NCBI GenBank assembly: GCA_035542155.1
Contig: DATKLX010000132.1
Span: forward strand, 1 to 32,677
Direction: 5' to 3'
DNA from: DATKLX01 sp035542155
GTDB lineage: Bacteria > Chloroflexota > Anaerolineae > Anaerolineales > Anaerolineaceae
DNA length: 32,677 nucleotides
Made by a program: the position numbers and the translations under genes. Positions 1-7,868 of this stretch are shown here, in pieces. The stretch's first letter is position 1. The number at the start of each line of letters is the position of its first letter. The notes below the pieces were generated by a model that worked only from the letters and a program-made list of their open reading frames with translations, was not told where the DNA came from and searched no databases.

Positions 1-1444
1 CCAGCGAGCTGTAATAATGCCCCAGCGGAGAATGCCAGAGATATGGCCAGAACACGTAGGTAACCAGTGCACCCACCGCCAGGTAAGCCAGCACGACCAG
101 AATGGATTTGTGCCGGCCCTTAACCAGCAAATATAGCGCTACCAGTACTCCGGACATTGGGCCAATCGTGCGAATATCGCTGGCAAATCCCAGAAAAACA
201 CCGGCGAGCAACACCGGCGGCTCAAGCAGATAAGCTGCCCACCGGCCTATGCTAGAGGGAAAGACCCGGCTGGCAGCAAAGACGATCGCCACCAGCAGCG
301 CAATCCGCCCCATGATATTAGCGGTGATCGATAAAGGGTTTTTCAGGTTGATGAACGCCAGCTCGAGGGCGATCAGCCCGGTCATGGCTATGCGAGCAAT
401 CAGCGGAGAGCCTTTCCAATCATACAGGATGTTCCACAGGAAAGATGATACTCCGCTCCGAAGGGCGGCCTGAGCATTTCTGAATCTCTCAATTAATTCA
501 GGGGATGCACTCGGCATCTGGTTTGCCACGATGATCGCCAACCCTAACAAGCTCCAAAACGCTGCGGCAATCCAGGTAGTGATCGTCTGTCCTTTTCGAA
601 TGTATGCGTCAACTGGTATCCGGCTCGAATTCTGTGCGATGTGGGTAAACAGCTCTCCTAACCGGCTGGAAGTCGGCGCCTTGTAAGCCATGGTGATTAC
701 CTGGGCCAGCCCGGCCTGGGCTAGCGGAAAGATCAAAATGCTTCCCACCAGAATAGCCGCCATCCAGATCATCAAGCGTCGCACGGATTGGGGGGCGATT
801 CTCCAATTAGTGGCCTGGCGACTCAGGATTTCCCCCAGCCTGGTCCACTGTTTGCGGAAAAAACCGCCTCTGTGGCCAGGCTCGACGCGCAACAAATCCA
901 GTTCCTCCTGGACCTTCGCTGGCCGGGGTTGAAACCTTTCGGCCATCTCCAGGCCCAGGGCTGCGCTGGCGATAAAGAAAGACATGAACGGCATGTCCTT
1001 TGGATTCATAAACGCATGCCCCCAGATAACCGGCTGCGTACTGAACAGCAGGGTCGCCGCCATGGCTGGCGCCGGCTCGATCCACCTCCGGCACAGGCGG
1101 TAAAAGAAATATACACCCAGGAGAAAGGATAAATAGGTGATGAAATGCCAGCCGTCGATCACTGCCAGGCCCGGAAAAATGCGATTTAACCCATATGCGC
1201 CCAGGTAGGCAAGCATGATGAAGAAGGGACCTTTCTCATCGGTCAGATCGCCCATGGTGCCAGTAGCGTATACGTTCAGCGAACGCTCGGCATAATCGAA
1301 GCGCACCGGCTCATCCCAGGTTGCCCCGTAGTGGGTTACGATCAGCGGTCCGATCAGCAGGTAGACAGCCATAACCAGCCAGATCCAGATATCAGGACGG
1401 CGGAAGATAGAAGGCAAGGGTTTGGAGTGTGAAGCAGATTCCAT
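1..1444 (-). CDS. Membrane glycosyltransferase of the PMT_2/ArnT-like (GT39/GT83) superfamily, C-terminus cut by window edge
   Basis: An open frame runs on the minus strand from an ATG at 1444 to base 1 with no stop, so about 481 codons are visible and the C-terminus lies outside. The protein starts with a hydrophobic helix followed by the loop GATWDEPVRFDYAE, which carries the Asp-Glu pair typical of lipid-phosphate-sugar-dependent glycosyltransferases. It continues through DEKGPFF, IDGWHFITYLSFLLGVYFF and WGHAFMNPKDMPFM, and many further membrane helices. It is a clear paralogue of the gene just upstream, with matching motifs in the same order, and starts 18 bases after that gene's stop. 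The pair looks like a tandem duplication in one transcript. The likely role is transfer of a sugar from a polyprenyl-phosphate donor on the outer face of the membrane. Acceptor and sugar cannot be read from the sequence. Confidence 0.85.
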   Translation of the reverse strand, partial: MESASHSKPLPSIFRRPDIWIWLVMAVYLLIGPLIVTHYGATWDEPVRFDYAERSLNVYATGTMGDLTDEKGPFFIMLAYLGAYGLNRIFPGLAVIDGWHFITYLSFLLGVYFFYRLCRRWIEPAPAMAATLLFSTQPVIWGHAFMNPKDMPFMSFFIASAALGLEMAERFQPRPAKVQEELDLLRVEPGHRGGFFRKQWTRLGEILSRQATNWRIAPQSVRRLMIWMAAILVGSILIFPLAQAGLAQVITMAYKAPTSSRLGELFTHIAQNSSRIPVDAYIRKGQTITTWIAAAFWSLLGLAIIVANQMPSASPELIERFRNAQAALRSGVSSFLWNILYDWKGSPLIARIAMTGLIALELAFINLKNPLSITANIMGRIALLVAIVFAASRVFPSSIGRWAAYLLEPPVLLAGVFLGFASDIRTIGPMSGVLVALYLLVKGRHKSILVVLAYLAVGALVTYVFWPYLWHSPLGHYYSSL

Positions 1445-1462
1445 GGACTCTCAATCGTTGAT

Positions 1463-3391
1463 CTAGGGCTCGGCGGTTTCTCCGGGTTGGACCTGTTTTA
1501 CCACGGTAAGAGTCGCGCCTGCCCGTTCCACCTGGTATACCGATTTCGAGGCGGGATACGTGGTCTGGTCTAAATTTTCGCGGGTGGTAATGACGGCGAA
1601 CTGCGGCATTTTTAGCGGGTCAGGGGGGAGGTAATCGGGAACGATGACCAAATCCGGCCGGGCATAGGTTCCAGCCACACGGTTTGGTCCTCTGACGTAA
1701 ATGATTGCGTTGAGGGGCGCCGCCTGGTTCAGGTAACCGATAGCTTCTTTATACGAGGAACACCAGTAATCGAGTTCGTAGTGGCGATATGCCCCGCTGG
1801 TTTGCCCTGCCAGGCTGTTGTAATAGACGTATTGGTACGGGTGCAGCTCAATGTCCCAATACAGCCCGGGTAGAAGCGCGAGTGCGCCGATGAAAACGAA
1901 CCACCCCTTACGATTCAGGCGTGACCAGAGCACCTGGAAAGCCAAACCGGCCAGGATGAAAAGCGGCGGGGTCACGAAGAGGAACTGGCGGAAGTTATCG
2001 TAGACGGTCGAGCCGTGCAGGGTTGCTACGACGACCGGAACTACGCACCAGGCTCCCAGCAGCAGGAGATCCAGTCGTAGAGCAGGCTTCTTCCAGAAAT
2101 AAATGATGGCGAGAACAAAGCCAACCAGGATCGCCGCCACTGCGGTTTCGGTAAATTGCAGTCCAAACAAAGTAGGTAGATAGCTGGCAGGTAGCTGGTC
2201 TTCGGTATAGAGTTGCCCGGCAAATAGGACGTTTCTTTCCCAGTTATAATTAGCCGCCGCGTTCAGCGATGTCAGGTAATGGTTGAAGGGAGACGACCAG
2301 AGATAAGGCCAGAAGAAAAACGTCGTCAGGGCGCCTGCCGCCAGATATTTGATCAGCGTGGGAACAGCTTTCCACCCGCCCTTGACCAAAAAATAGACTG
2401 CAACCAGGATCCCGGTCGCCGGGCCAAGAGTGCGGATTGCGCTGGCAAACCCCAGGAAACAGCCAGCGGTCAGTGTCTGATCGAAAATGGACGGAAAAAC
2501 TTTTCCGCCGATCCAGACGAAGCCCAGGAGCGCCAGGAAACCCAGTGTGAGTGCCAGCCAGGAGTAAAGCGTCTGAGCCTTTTGCACGTAGGCAGAGACT
2601 GGAACATGGGCGCTGTTTTGTGAAAAACGAGCGAAAAGCTCACCGAATGGGCTGGAAGCCGGGCTCGAAATAGTCTGGCGCACCAACCAGTCCAGACCGG
2701 CCCGAACTGCCTGGAAACTGAGCACGATCATCCCGATCACCAGCCCCAGGCCCAGCCAGGCTGAACGCGCCCGCCGCGAAGCTGCCCGCCACTCTCCCGC
2801 CAGGCGCAGCGGGAGCGAGGCCGGGTAGTTTTGCATCGCAGCGACCCCACTGTTTTCGGCTATCCGCCGCTGGCTGTTGCTGGCCATATCGAGGCCAAGC
2901 GTAACGCTGCCCAGGAAGAAAACCATGAATGGGATGTCTTTCGGGTTAATAAATGCGTGGCCCCAGAGCAGCGGCTGGGTGGAAAATAAAAGGACACACA
3001 GCAAAGCAGGTGCCGGCTCCATGTAGCGGCGGCAAAGCCGATAGAAGAAATAAATTCCGATGACAAACGAAACGAACGTCATGAAATGCCAGCCGTCGAT
3101 AAACTTCCAGCCCGGTAAGACGAGGTCTAGCCCCTGCGAGCCTAAGAAAGCCAGCATCCCGTAAAAAGGACCTTTTTCATCTTGCAGACCACTGGTCACG
3201 CCGGTCGTGTAGGCAGCCAGGGAGTGCTCGGCGTAATCGATCCGGGGGTGTTCGTCCCAGGTTTCGCCGTATTGTGGTGCCGCCAACAGCCCGATGACCA
3301 GGTATACCAGCATCACGATCCATATCCATCCTTCCGGCCGAGGATGCCAGGCGTGGGTTGGTGATGGATTTTCCTGGAAGGTTTGGTTCAT
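1463..3391 (-). CDS. Membrane glycosyltransferase of the PMT_2/ArnT-like superfamily (full length)
   Basis: This encodes about 642 residues from the ATG at 3391. A TTG at 3412 would add seven residues, and neither start has a convincing Shine-Dalgarno sequence. The first helix is followed by YGETWDEHPRIDYAEHS, where the Asp-Glu pair is expected to be catalytic. HAFINPKDIPFMVFFLG comes next, then roughly ten more hydrophobic segments and a soluble C-terminal domain from about residue 540 (around the motifs YQYVYYNSLAG and YWCSSYKEAI). That architecture is typical of GT39-like enzymes that use polyprenyl-phosphate sugars at the extracytoplasmic face. It lies upstream of, and is paralogous to, the partial gene ending at base 1. 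A polyprenol-phosphate mannose synthase gene, which makes such donors, lies 2 kb away on the other strand. Family assignment is firm; the substrate is not. Confidence 0.85.
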   Translation of the reverse strand: MNQTFQENPSPTHAWHPRPEGWIWIVMLVYLVIGLLAAPQYGETWDEHPRIDYAEHSLAAYTTGVTSGLQDEKGPFYGMLAFLGSQGLDLVLPGWKFIDGWHFMTFVSFVIGIYFFYRLCRRYMEPAPALLCVLLFSTQPLLWGHAFINPKDIPFMVFFLGSVTLGLDMASNSQRRIAENSGVAAMQNYPASLPLRLAGEWRAASRRARSAWLGLGLVIGMIVLSFQAVRAGLDWLVRQTISSPASSPFGELFARFSQNSAHVPVSAYVQKAQTLYSWLALTLGFLALLGFVWIGGKVFPSIFDQTLTAGCFLGFASAIRTLGPATGILVAVYFLVKGGWKAVPTLIKYLAAGALTTFFFWPYLWSSPFNHYLTSLNAAANYNWERNVLFAGQLYTEDQLPASYLPTLFGLQFTETAVAAILVGFVLAIIYFWKKPALRLDLLLLGAWCVVPVVVATLHGSTVYDNFRQFLFVTPPLFILAGLAFQVLWSRLNRKGWFVFIGALALLPGLYWDIELHPYQYVYYNSLAGQTSGAYRHYELDYWCSSYKEAIGYLNQAAPLNAIIYVRGPNRVAGTYARPDLVIVPDYLPPDPLKMPQFAVITTRENLDQTTYPASKSVYQVERAGATLTVVKQVQPGETAEP

Positions 3392-3415
3392 GGGATCTAT
3401 ACTATGTTCCAATTC

Positions 3416-3468
3416 GGTTCATTGGGATTTCCCATAATGGATCATCCCACAGAGATTCCTAAAAAACC
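3416..3468. repeat. Dispersed imperfect palindrome, copy 1
   Basis: A 53-bp segment begins GGTTCATTGGGATTTCCC and ends CCCACAGAGATTCC followed by AAAAAACC. It recurs almost base for base at 23577-23637, where an 8-base insertion lies in the middle. The two ends are imperfect inverted repeats of each other (GGTTCATTGGGATTTC against GGTTCTTTCGGAATCTC, read from the opposite strand of copy 2). Both copies sit between divergently transcribed genes. It could be a small non-autonomous mobile palindrome or a shared regulatory site. Confidence 0.7.
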
Positions 3469-3587
3469 TCCAATTCATTGTGGGAACGGGACGGATTATA
3501 ATCCAATTTGACGGAAAGATCCCCAAATCAGATACCCCACGTCAGGCGCAGCGAGTAGGAATCATTCCATTCCCTTTCGTATTCGGC

Positions 3588-3616
3588 TTGACACATTTTC
3601 GGCCCTGTGCTACATT
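3588..3616 (+). promoter_or_regulatory. Sigma-70 type promoter of the roadblock-V4R-response regulator operon
   Basis: A consensus -35 TTGACA at 3588-3593 is separated by exactly 17 bases from the -10 TACATT at 3611-3616. Transcription should start near 3623, leaving a leader of about 65 bases before the TTG start at 3689. No other promoter is evident before the four close-packed genes that follow, so this probably drives the whole operon to 6308. Confidence 0.75.
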
Positions 3617-3688
3617 ATTACAAGGTTCTCCAGGGGAATCTTAAGAAAATTACAATAAAACAATATTCCTTTGAGAAGGAGCGCTACC

Positions 3689-4060
3689 TTGACGAAGTCA
3701 CGCACCCAACTGATGGTAGATCGTTTACGCGAACTCCATGCATCGTCTCCCGACATTGAGGCTTCGGCTATCGTCAGCGTCGATGGTCTCACGATTGCAT
3801 CCGCACTTCCTCAAGGTGTCGAAGAAGACCGGGTTTCCGCCATGTCCGCCGCGATGCTCTCTTTGGGGGAAAGGATCGCCAGTGAGCTGGGCAGGGGATC
3901 CCTGGCCCAGGTCTATATTAAAGGGGAAAAGGGATATGTTGTCCTCATGTCAGTAGGTGAAGAGGCCGTCCTGACCGCTCTCGCGCGCGAGCAGGCCAAG
4001 CTCGGTCTGATCTTCCTGGATATGCGCCGCGCTGCCGAAGATATCACCAAGCTCATCTGA
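3689..4060 (+). CDS. Roadblock/LC7 domain protein (MglB-like)
   Basis: The product is about 123 residues. I place the start at the TTG at 3689, because GAAGGAG (3675-3681) lies seven bases before it; an earlier in-frame TTG at 3671 would put this ribosome binding site inside the gene. One roadblock/LC7 domain fills the protein: a helix (QLMVDRLRELHAS), then the strand IEASAIVSVDGLTIASALP, a central helix (AAMLSLGERIASELG) and the strands QVYIKGEKGYVVLMSVGEEAVLTALA. In bacteria such proteins (for example MglB) bind small Ras-like GTPases or act as dimeric scaffolds. No GTPase gene is nearby. The next gene starts 13 bases on and encodes a V4R protein, and a response regulator follows, so the trio probably forms a signalling module. 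Confidence 0.88.
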   Translation: MTKSRTQLMVDRLRELHASSPDIEASAIVSVDGLTIASALPQGVEEDRVSAMSAAMLSLGERIASELGRGSLAQVYIKGEKGYVVLMSVGEEAVLTALAREQAKLGLIFLDMRRAAEDITKLI

Positions 4061-4073
4061 GCGGCGGTATATT

Positions 4074-4709
4074 ATGGAATCCATTCCCAAGAGTGGTTAT
4101 TACTATTCGAATAAGATGACCCGCCTGACCCTCGAGTCCCTGGAGGACGTGATGGGCAAGAACGGCTTAAATGCCATTCTTAACCTGGCCAATCAGCCCA
4201 ACCTTATCGATAATTATCCGCCCAATAACCTCGAGCGCGAGTTCGATTTCGCGGATTTCTCCATGCTCAATCAGGCCCTTGAAGAGATGTATGGTCCACG
4301 CGGCGGGCGCGGGCTGGCTCTTCGCGCCGGCCGGGCTGCTTTTGCTGGCGGCTTGCGTAATTTTGGCGCTCTGGCCGGCGTCGGTGACCTGGCTTTCAAG
4401 GTTCTCCCCCTCCAGGCCAAGCTGCGCATTGGCATGCCTGCCATGGCCCGTATTTTCAGCCAGACCAGCGACCAGTACACCACCGTCGAAGAGCGCGAAC
4501 ACGATTTTGTCTACACCATCCACCGCTGCCCCGTCTGCTGGGGACGTAAGAACGCCGATAAACCGGTTTGCTACGTGGCGACGGGCGTCATCTTGGAAGC
4601 CCTGAAGTGGGTTTCGGGGGGCAACGAGTTTCGCGTCAACGAGCAGCACTGCATCGCCATGGGCGACCCGGCTTGCGACTTCATCATCCAGAAAGAGCCC
4701 ATTTCCTGA
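4074..4709 (+). CDS. V4R (4-vinyl reductase/Bet3-like) domain protein
   Basis: This encodes 211 residues from the ATG at 4074. The N-terminal third (KMTRLTLESLEDVMGKNGLNAILN) is helical. The C-terminal half is a V4R small-molecule or metal-binding domain with clustered cysteines, CPVCWGRKNADKPVCYV, and the closing motif EQHCIAMGDPACDFII typical of V4R proteins. The V4R fold is related to the Bet3 family of the eukaryotic TRAPP complex, while roadblock proteins share the fold class of other TRAPP and Ragulator subunits. A V4R gene directly behind a roadblock gene is therefore suggestive of a physical partnership. The ligand is unknown. It lies in the same operon as the response regulator, which starts 10 bases after its stop. 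Confidence 0.85.
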   Translation: MESIPKSGYYYSNKMTRLTLESLEDVMGKNGLNAILNLANQPNLIDNYPPNNLEREFDFADFSMLNQALEEMYGPRGGRGLALRAGRAAFAGGLRNFGALAGVGDLAFKVLPLQAKLRIGMPAMARIFSQTSDQYTTVEEREHDFVYTIHRCPVCWGRKNADKPVCYVATGVILEALKWVSGGNEFRVNEQHCIAMGDPACDFIIQKEPIS

Positions 4710-4719
4710 GGACCCGGCG

Positions 4720-5574
4720 GTGACGGATTCCAAATCGACCCTTTTAATCGTTGAGGATGATCTGGATATCGCGGATATGCTCAATGCGTATTTCCGTGTC
4801 CAGGGGTATGAAGTCCAGACCGTAAACTGGGGGGAAGATGGCGTTCGCGCCTGCCAGGCTTTTCCTCCCGACCTGGTGATCCTTGATATCCGCCTTCCCG
4901 ACATCGACGGCTACGAGGTCGCCCGCCGCCTGCGCGCCAACCGGCGTACTCAGGATATCCCCATTATCTTCCTCACCGAGCGTCGCGAGCGCGGCGACCG
5001 CCTCAAAGGCCTCGAGCTCCATGCCGAGGATTACATCACCAAGCCTTTTGACATCCAGGAGTTGCGCCTGCGTGTTCGTAACGCCCTGCGCCGCAACACC
5101 CAGGGAAGCCTCACCAATCCGATCACCAATCTGCCGGAAGGCGCTTTGGTCGACGAACGCCTGCGCGAGTGCCTGGAAAAACAGGGATGGGCGCTCCTCC
5201 TCGTCTCGCTCCGCAATATTGAGCCATTTCGCGAAAAATATGGTTTTGTTGCCTCCGATGATCTGCTCCGCGCCGTCGTCCTCATGCTCACCGACGCCCT
5301 GCGCGAGATCGGCGGTCCCAACGATTTCCTTGGCCACCTCACCCCAACCGACTTTCTCCTCGTCACCGATCCCGCCACCCTGCCAGCCCTGAAGGACCGC
5401 ATTCGCAAGCGCCTGGACCAATCACTCGGCTATTTTTACCGTGACCAGGATCGCCAGGCCGAGATGGGCAGTGAAAACCGGCTGACCATTCGCACCGGCG
5501 AGCTCGTCCAGCGGACCGAAACCTTCACAGAGGTCGATCAGTTGAAAGACCGTTTAATCCATTCGGTTGAATAG
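4720..5574 (+). CDS. Response regulator with degenerate GGDEF-like output domain
   Basis: The product is 284 residues from a GTG at 4720, preceded by TGAGGA at a suitable distance. Residues 1-125 are a canonical receiver: the acidic pocket VEDD (11-14), phospho-acceptor Asp56 in VILDIRLPD, Thr86 in IFLTE and Lys108 in YITKPF. The output part begins with NPITNLPEGALVDERL, the usual entry motif of GGDEF domains, and keeps the general fold. However, the GGDEF signature is replaced by PTDFLLVTDP, so diguanylate cyclase activity is unlikely. I expect a protein-interaction or nucleotide-sensing output. No histidine kinase is adjacent. It is in an operon with the roadblock and V4R genes and is followed after 8 bases by a polyprenol-phosphate mannose synthase gene. 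Confidence 0.88.
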   Translation: MTDSKSTLLIVEDDLDIADMLNAYFRVQGYEVQTVNWGEDGVRACQAFPPDLVILDIRLPDIDGYEVARRLRANRRTQDIPIIFLTERRERGDRLKGLELHAEDYITKPFDIQELRLRVRNALRRNTQGSLTNPITNLPEGALVDERLRECLEKQGWALLLVSLRNIEPFREKYGFVASDDLLRAVVLMLTDALREIGGPNDFLGHLTPTDFLLVTDPATLPALKDRIRKRLDQSLGYFYRDQDRQAEMGSENRLTIRTGELVQRTETFTEVDQLKDRLIHSVE

Positions 5575-5582
5575 GGGCCAAA

Positions 5583-6308
5583 TTGCAATTAACCGTTGTC
5601 ATACCAACTTATAACGAAGTGGAGAACCTGCCCAATCTGGTCTCCGTTTTATTTACCCTCCCCATTCCGGATTTAAAGCTTCTCGTCGTCGATGACAACA
5701 GCCCCGATGGGACTGGCGCCCTGGCCGAGTCGCTGGGAAAAAAATATCCCAACCGCATCTCCGTCCTCCACCGCCCCGGCAAATTGGGCCTGGGTACCGC
5801 GTATATCACCGGGTTCAAAACCGCTCTGGCCGATGGCGCCGATGCGGTCGCCCAGATGGATGCGGATTTTTCTCACCCCCCGGCCAAATTGGTCGAGCTG
5901 CTCGATGTGCTGCCGCACTGCGACGTTGCCCTGGGTTCCCGCTACATTCCCGGCGGCAGCCTGGACGAGAACTGGTCTTTCTGGCGCAAAGCGCTTTCTG
6001 GCTTTGGCAACTACTACGCACGCACGATCCTGGGCCTGCCGATCCACGATGTAACCGGTGGTTTTCGCGTCTGGCACCGCAATGTGCTCGACACCATGCC
6101 CCTCCACCGGGTTCGCTCCAATGGCTATGTCTTCCAGGTCGAGATGGCTTACCTTGCTTCCCGCCTGGGCTTCTGCTTTCAGGAAATCCCGATCTATTTC
6201 GCCGACCGCCGCCTGGGGAAATCCAAAATGTCATTCCGCATCCAGGCCGAGGCTGCCCTGCGCGTCTGGCAGCTTCGCAGAATGTACCGCGACGTTCGCG
6301 CCCGGTAG
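5583..6308 (+). CDS. Polyprenol monophosphomannose synthase (GT2, DPM1-like)
   Basis: This encodes 241 residues from a TTG at 5583, eight bases after the previous stop. It transfers mannose (or a related sugar) from a nucleotide sugar to polyprenyl phosphate on the cytoplasmic side. The GT2 family signature is complete: VVIPTYNEVENLP at the N-terminus, VVDDNSPDGT (35-44), the QMDADFSHP metal-binding DAD at 93-95, GSRYIPGG and TGGFRVWHR. It lacks the C-terminal membrane helices of DPM/GtrB-type relatives and is a single catalytic domain like eukaryotic DPM1. The product could supply the two GT39-like enzymes at 1-3.4 kb. Its last 78 bases overlap the 3' end of the convergent radical SAM gene. 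Confidence 0.9.
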   Translation: MQLTVVIPTYNEVENLPNLVSVLFTLPIPDLKLLVVDDNSPDGTGALAESLGKKYPNRISVLHRPGKLGLGTAYITGFKTALADGADAVAQMDADFSHPPAKLVELLDVLPHCDVALGSRYIPGGSLDENWSFWRKALSGFGNYYARTILGLPIHDVTGGFRVWHRNVLDTMPLHRVRSNGYVFQVEMAYLASRLGFCFQEIPIYFADRRLGKSKMSFRIQAEAALRVWQLRRMYRDVRAR

Positions 6309-7658
6309 CCCATTCAAAACCCCTTCCAGCACGGGCAGCAGTTTCGGCAGCCATCCCCTGCGGATGATCCAATCCCACAACGGTTCCGCTTTTTTCCAAC
6401 CGGCGGTATAGGCCAGGTGACGCAGCTTTTTCGACACCCCTTTCTGGCTCATCGCTGCCTGGAGGATCCCGCTCCAGCGGTAAAAATTCCGGTAAGCCGA
6501 CCAGTACCCTTCCTCCAGCGCTTCCGCGGTCATCTTCGCCGGTCGAAATACTGCGTGCCGTGTGTCGTAGTGGTCCCAATCCTCGCTGGTAATCCGCCCC
6601 TCCTGGCGCATCCGCCGGTGAAGCGCCGTACCCGGGTAAGGGGTCAGAATGTGAAAGGTTGCTGTTTCAACCCCCTGCCGGACCGCCCACTCGACCGTGC
6701 GCGAGAACACCCCCTCGTCGTCCCCGTCCATCCCAAAGACAAAGCTCGCGTTGACCATGATCCCCAGGTCGTGCAGGCGCTGGATCGCCGCGGTGAAATC
6801 CGCGTACAAATTCTGAGCTTTGTGGTGCTTTGCCAGGTTGGCTTCGTTCAGCGTTTCGAACCCCACAAACAGGCTGCGCAGACCGCAGGCGGCTGCTTTT
6901 TCCAGTAACCCCGGTGACACGACCGAGCGCACCGTCCCCGCCGCCTGCCACAAACGCCCCATCCCCCGCATCCCTTCGAACAGTTCCGCGGCAAATCGCT
7001 GGTTACCGAAGAGGTGATCGTCCAGAAAATACAGGTGCCTGCCGGTCAGGCTCTCGATCTCAGCTAGCGCCGCATCCACCCTCTGGGTGTAAAACGACTT
7101 CCCTCCCGCGAAGAAAGCCTCCTTGTAACAGAAGTCACAGGCGTGAGGGCATCCGCGTGAAACCACCAGTGAGTTCGGAACCAGGTAGCGCTGTCGCTGG
7201 ATCAGGTTCCGCCGCCATCGCGGCGCCTCCAGCAGGCTGCGCTCCCGCGACCGGTACACCCGCTCGGCCTTCCCCGCGCGATAATCCCGCAGAAAGACCG
7301 GCCAGGTATCTTCCCCTGGACCGATAAAGATTGAATCCGCGTGCTCCGCTGCTTCCAGGGGGAGCGCGGTGACGTGCAGCCCGCCCAGGCAAACGTATGC
7401 GCCCCTCTTCCGGTAGTGGTCCGCCAGAGCATAGGCACGGTAAGCCGAGGTAATATACACCTCGATCGCCACCAGGTCTGGCTCATCCTCCAGGTTGAGT
7501 TTCTGGACATGCTCGTCCTCCAGCGTCACTTCGTCATCCTCGTCCAGGTACCCGGCCAGGGCAGCCAGTCCCAACGGTGGAAAGAGCGAATATTTGATTG
7601 GACGGTAGTACGGGCTGAGCGCTTCGGTCAGCGCCGGCAGGATCATCTTCACCTTCAT
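6231..7658 (-). CDS. B12-binding-like/radical SAM protein
   Basis: About 475 residues are read from the ATG at 7658. This start has a strong GGAGGAAAGG just upstream; an upstream extension to 7796 shows no such signal. Residues 1-135 resemble the cobalamin-binding domain (KYSLFPPLGLAALAGYL, then VCLGGLHVTALPLEA and IGPGEDTWP), though I see no clear DxHxxG cobalamin ligand motif. Residues 165-380 form the radical SAM barrel, with Cys170, Cys174 and Cys177 in SRGCPHACDFCYKE expected to hold the [4Fe-4S] cluster. Later motifs include FLDDHLFGN, LFVGFETLNEANL and FGMDGDDEGVF. This architecture is shared by BchE/HpnJ-like and P-methylase-like enzymes, so the exact reaction is open. Its end overlaps the convergent mannose synthase gene by 78 bases. 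Confidence 0.85.
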   Translation of the reverse strand: MKVKMILPALTEALSPYYRPIKYSLFPPLGLAALAGYLDEDDEVTLEDEHVQKLNLEDEPDLVAIEVYITSAYRAYALADHYRKRGAYVCLGGLHVTALPLEAAEHADSIFIGPGEDTWPVFLRDYRAGKAERVYRSRERSLLEAPRWRRNLIQRQRYLVPNSLVVSRGCPHACDFCYKEAFFAGGKSFYTQRVDAALAEIESLTGRHLYFLDDHLFGNQRFAAELFEGMRGMGRLWQAAGTVRSVVSPGLLEKAAACGLRSLFVGFETLNEANLAKHHKAQNLYADFTAAIQRLHDLGIMVNASFVFGMDGDDEGVFSRTVEWAVRQGVETATFHILTPYPGTALHRRMRQEGRITSEDWDHYDTRHAVFRPAKMTAEALEEGYWSAYRNFYRWSGILQAAMSQKGVSKKLRHLAYTAGWKKAEPLWDWIIRRGWLPKLLPVLEGVLNGLPGANVAVHSAKLPDAQGSLGLDAE

Positions 7659-7801
7659 GGGGTTCCCTTTCCTCCGCGAAGCCTCCGCCGCTGCGGATCG
7701 TTCCTTCCCAGCATACCGGAATCCCTCTTCCGCATCCAGCTGCCGCGTACCTCTCTTTTTGCACTTGAGTGCTTTCCCAACGTTAGACCCTATCAAAATA
7801 C

Positions 7802-7833
7802 AGACTCGAGGGTCTTGGTAACCCTCAGGGTCT
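7802..7833. repeat. Palindromic hairpin of the AGACCCT...AGGGTCT type, copy 1
   Basis: The arms AGACTCGAGGGT and ACCCTCAGGGTCT form a stem of about 12 bp with one bulge, between the minus-strand rsmA and radical SAM genes. A closely similar hairpin lies at 27770-27802. There is no T-run on either side, so it is more likely a repetitive palindrome with a possible terminator role than a standard intrinsic terminator. Confidence 0.6.
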
Positions 7834-7868
7834 CATCCTGCAGATTTCTGTTCTCCCTTCCCGGTTCT

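Noticed and set aside
609..1094. Several short open frames on both strands near the left edge
   Set aside because: They are out-of-frame shadows of the partial glycosyltransferase that spans 1-1444.
4167..4904. 245-codon minus-strand open frame
   Set aside because: Antisense to the V4R gene and the start of the response regulator; no ribosome binding site and no domain.
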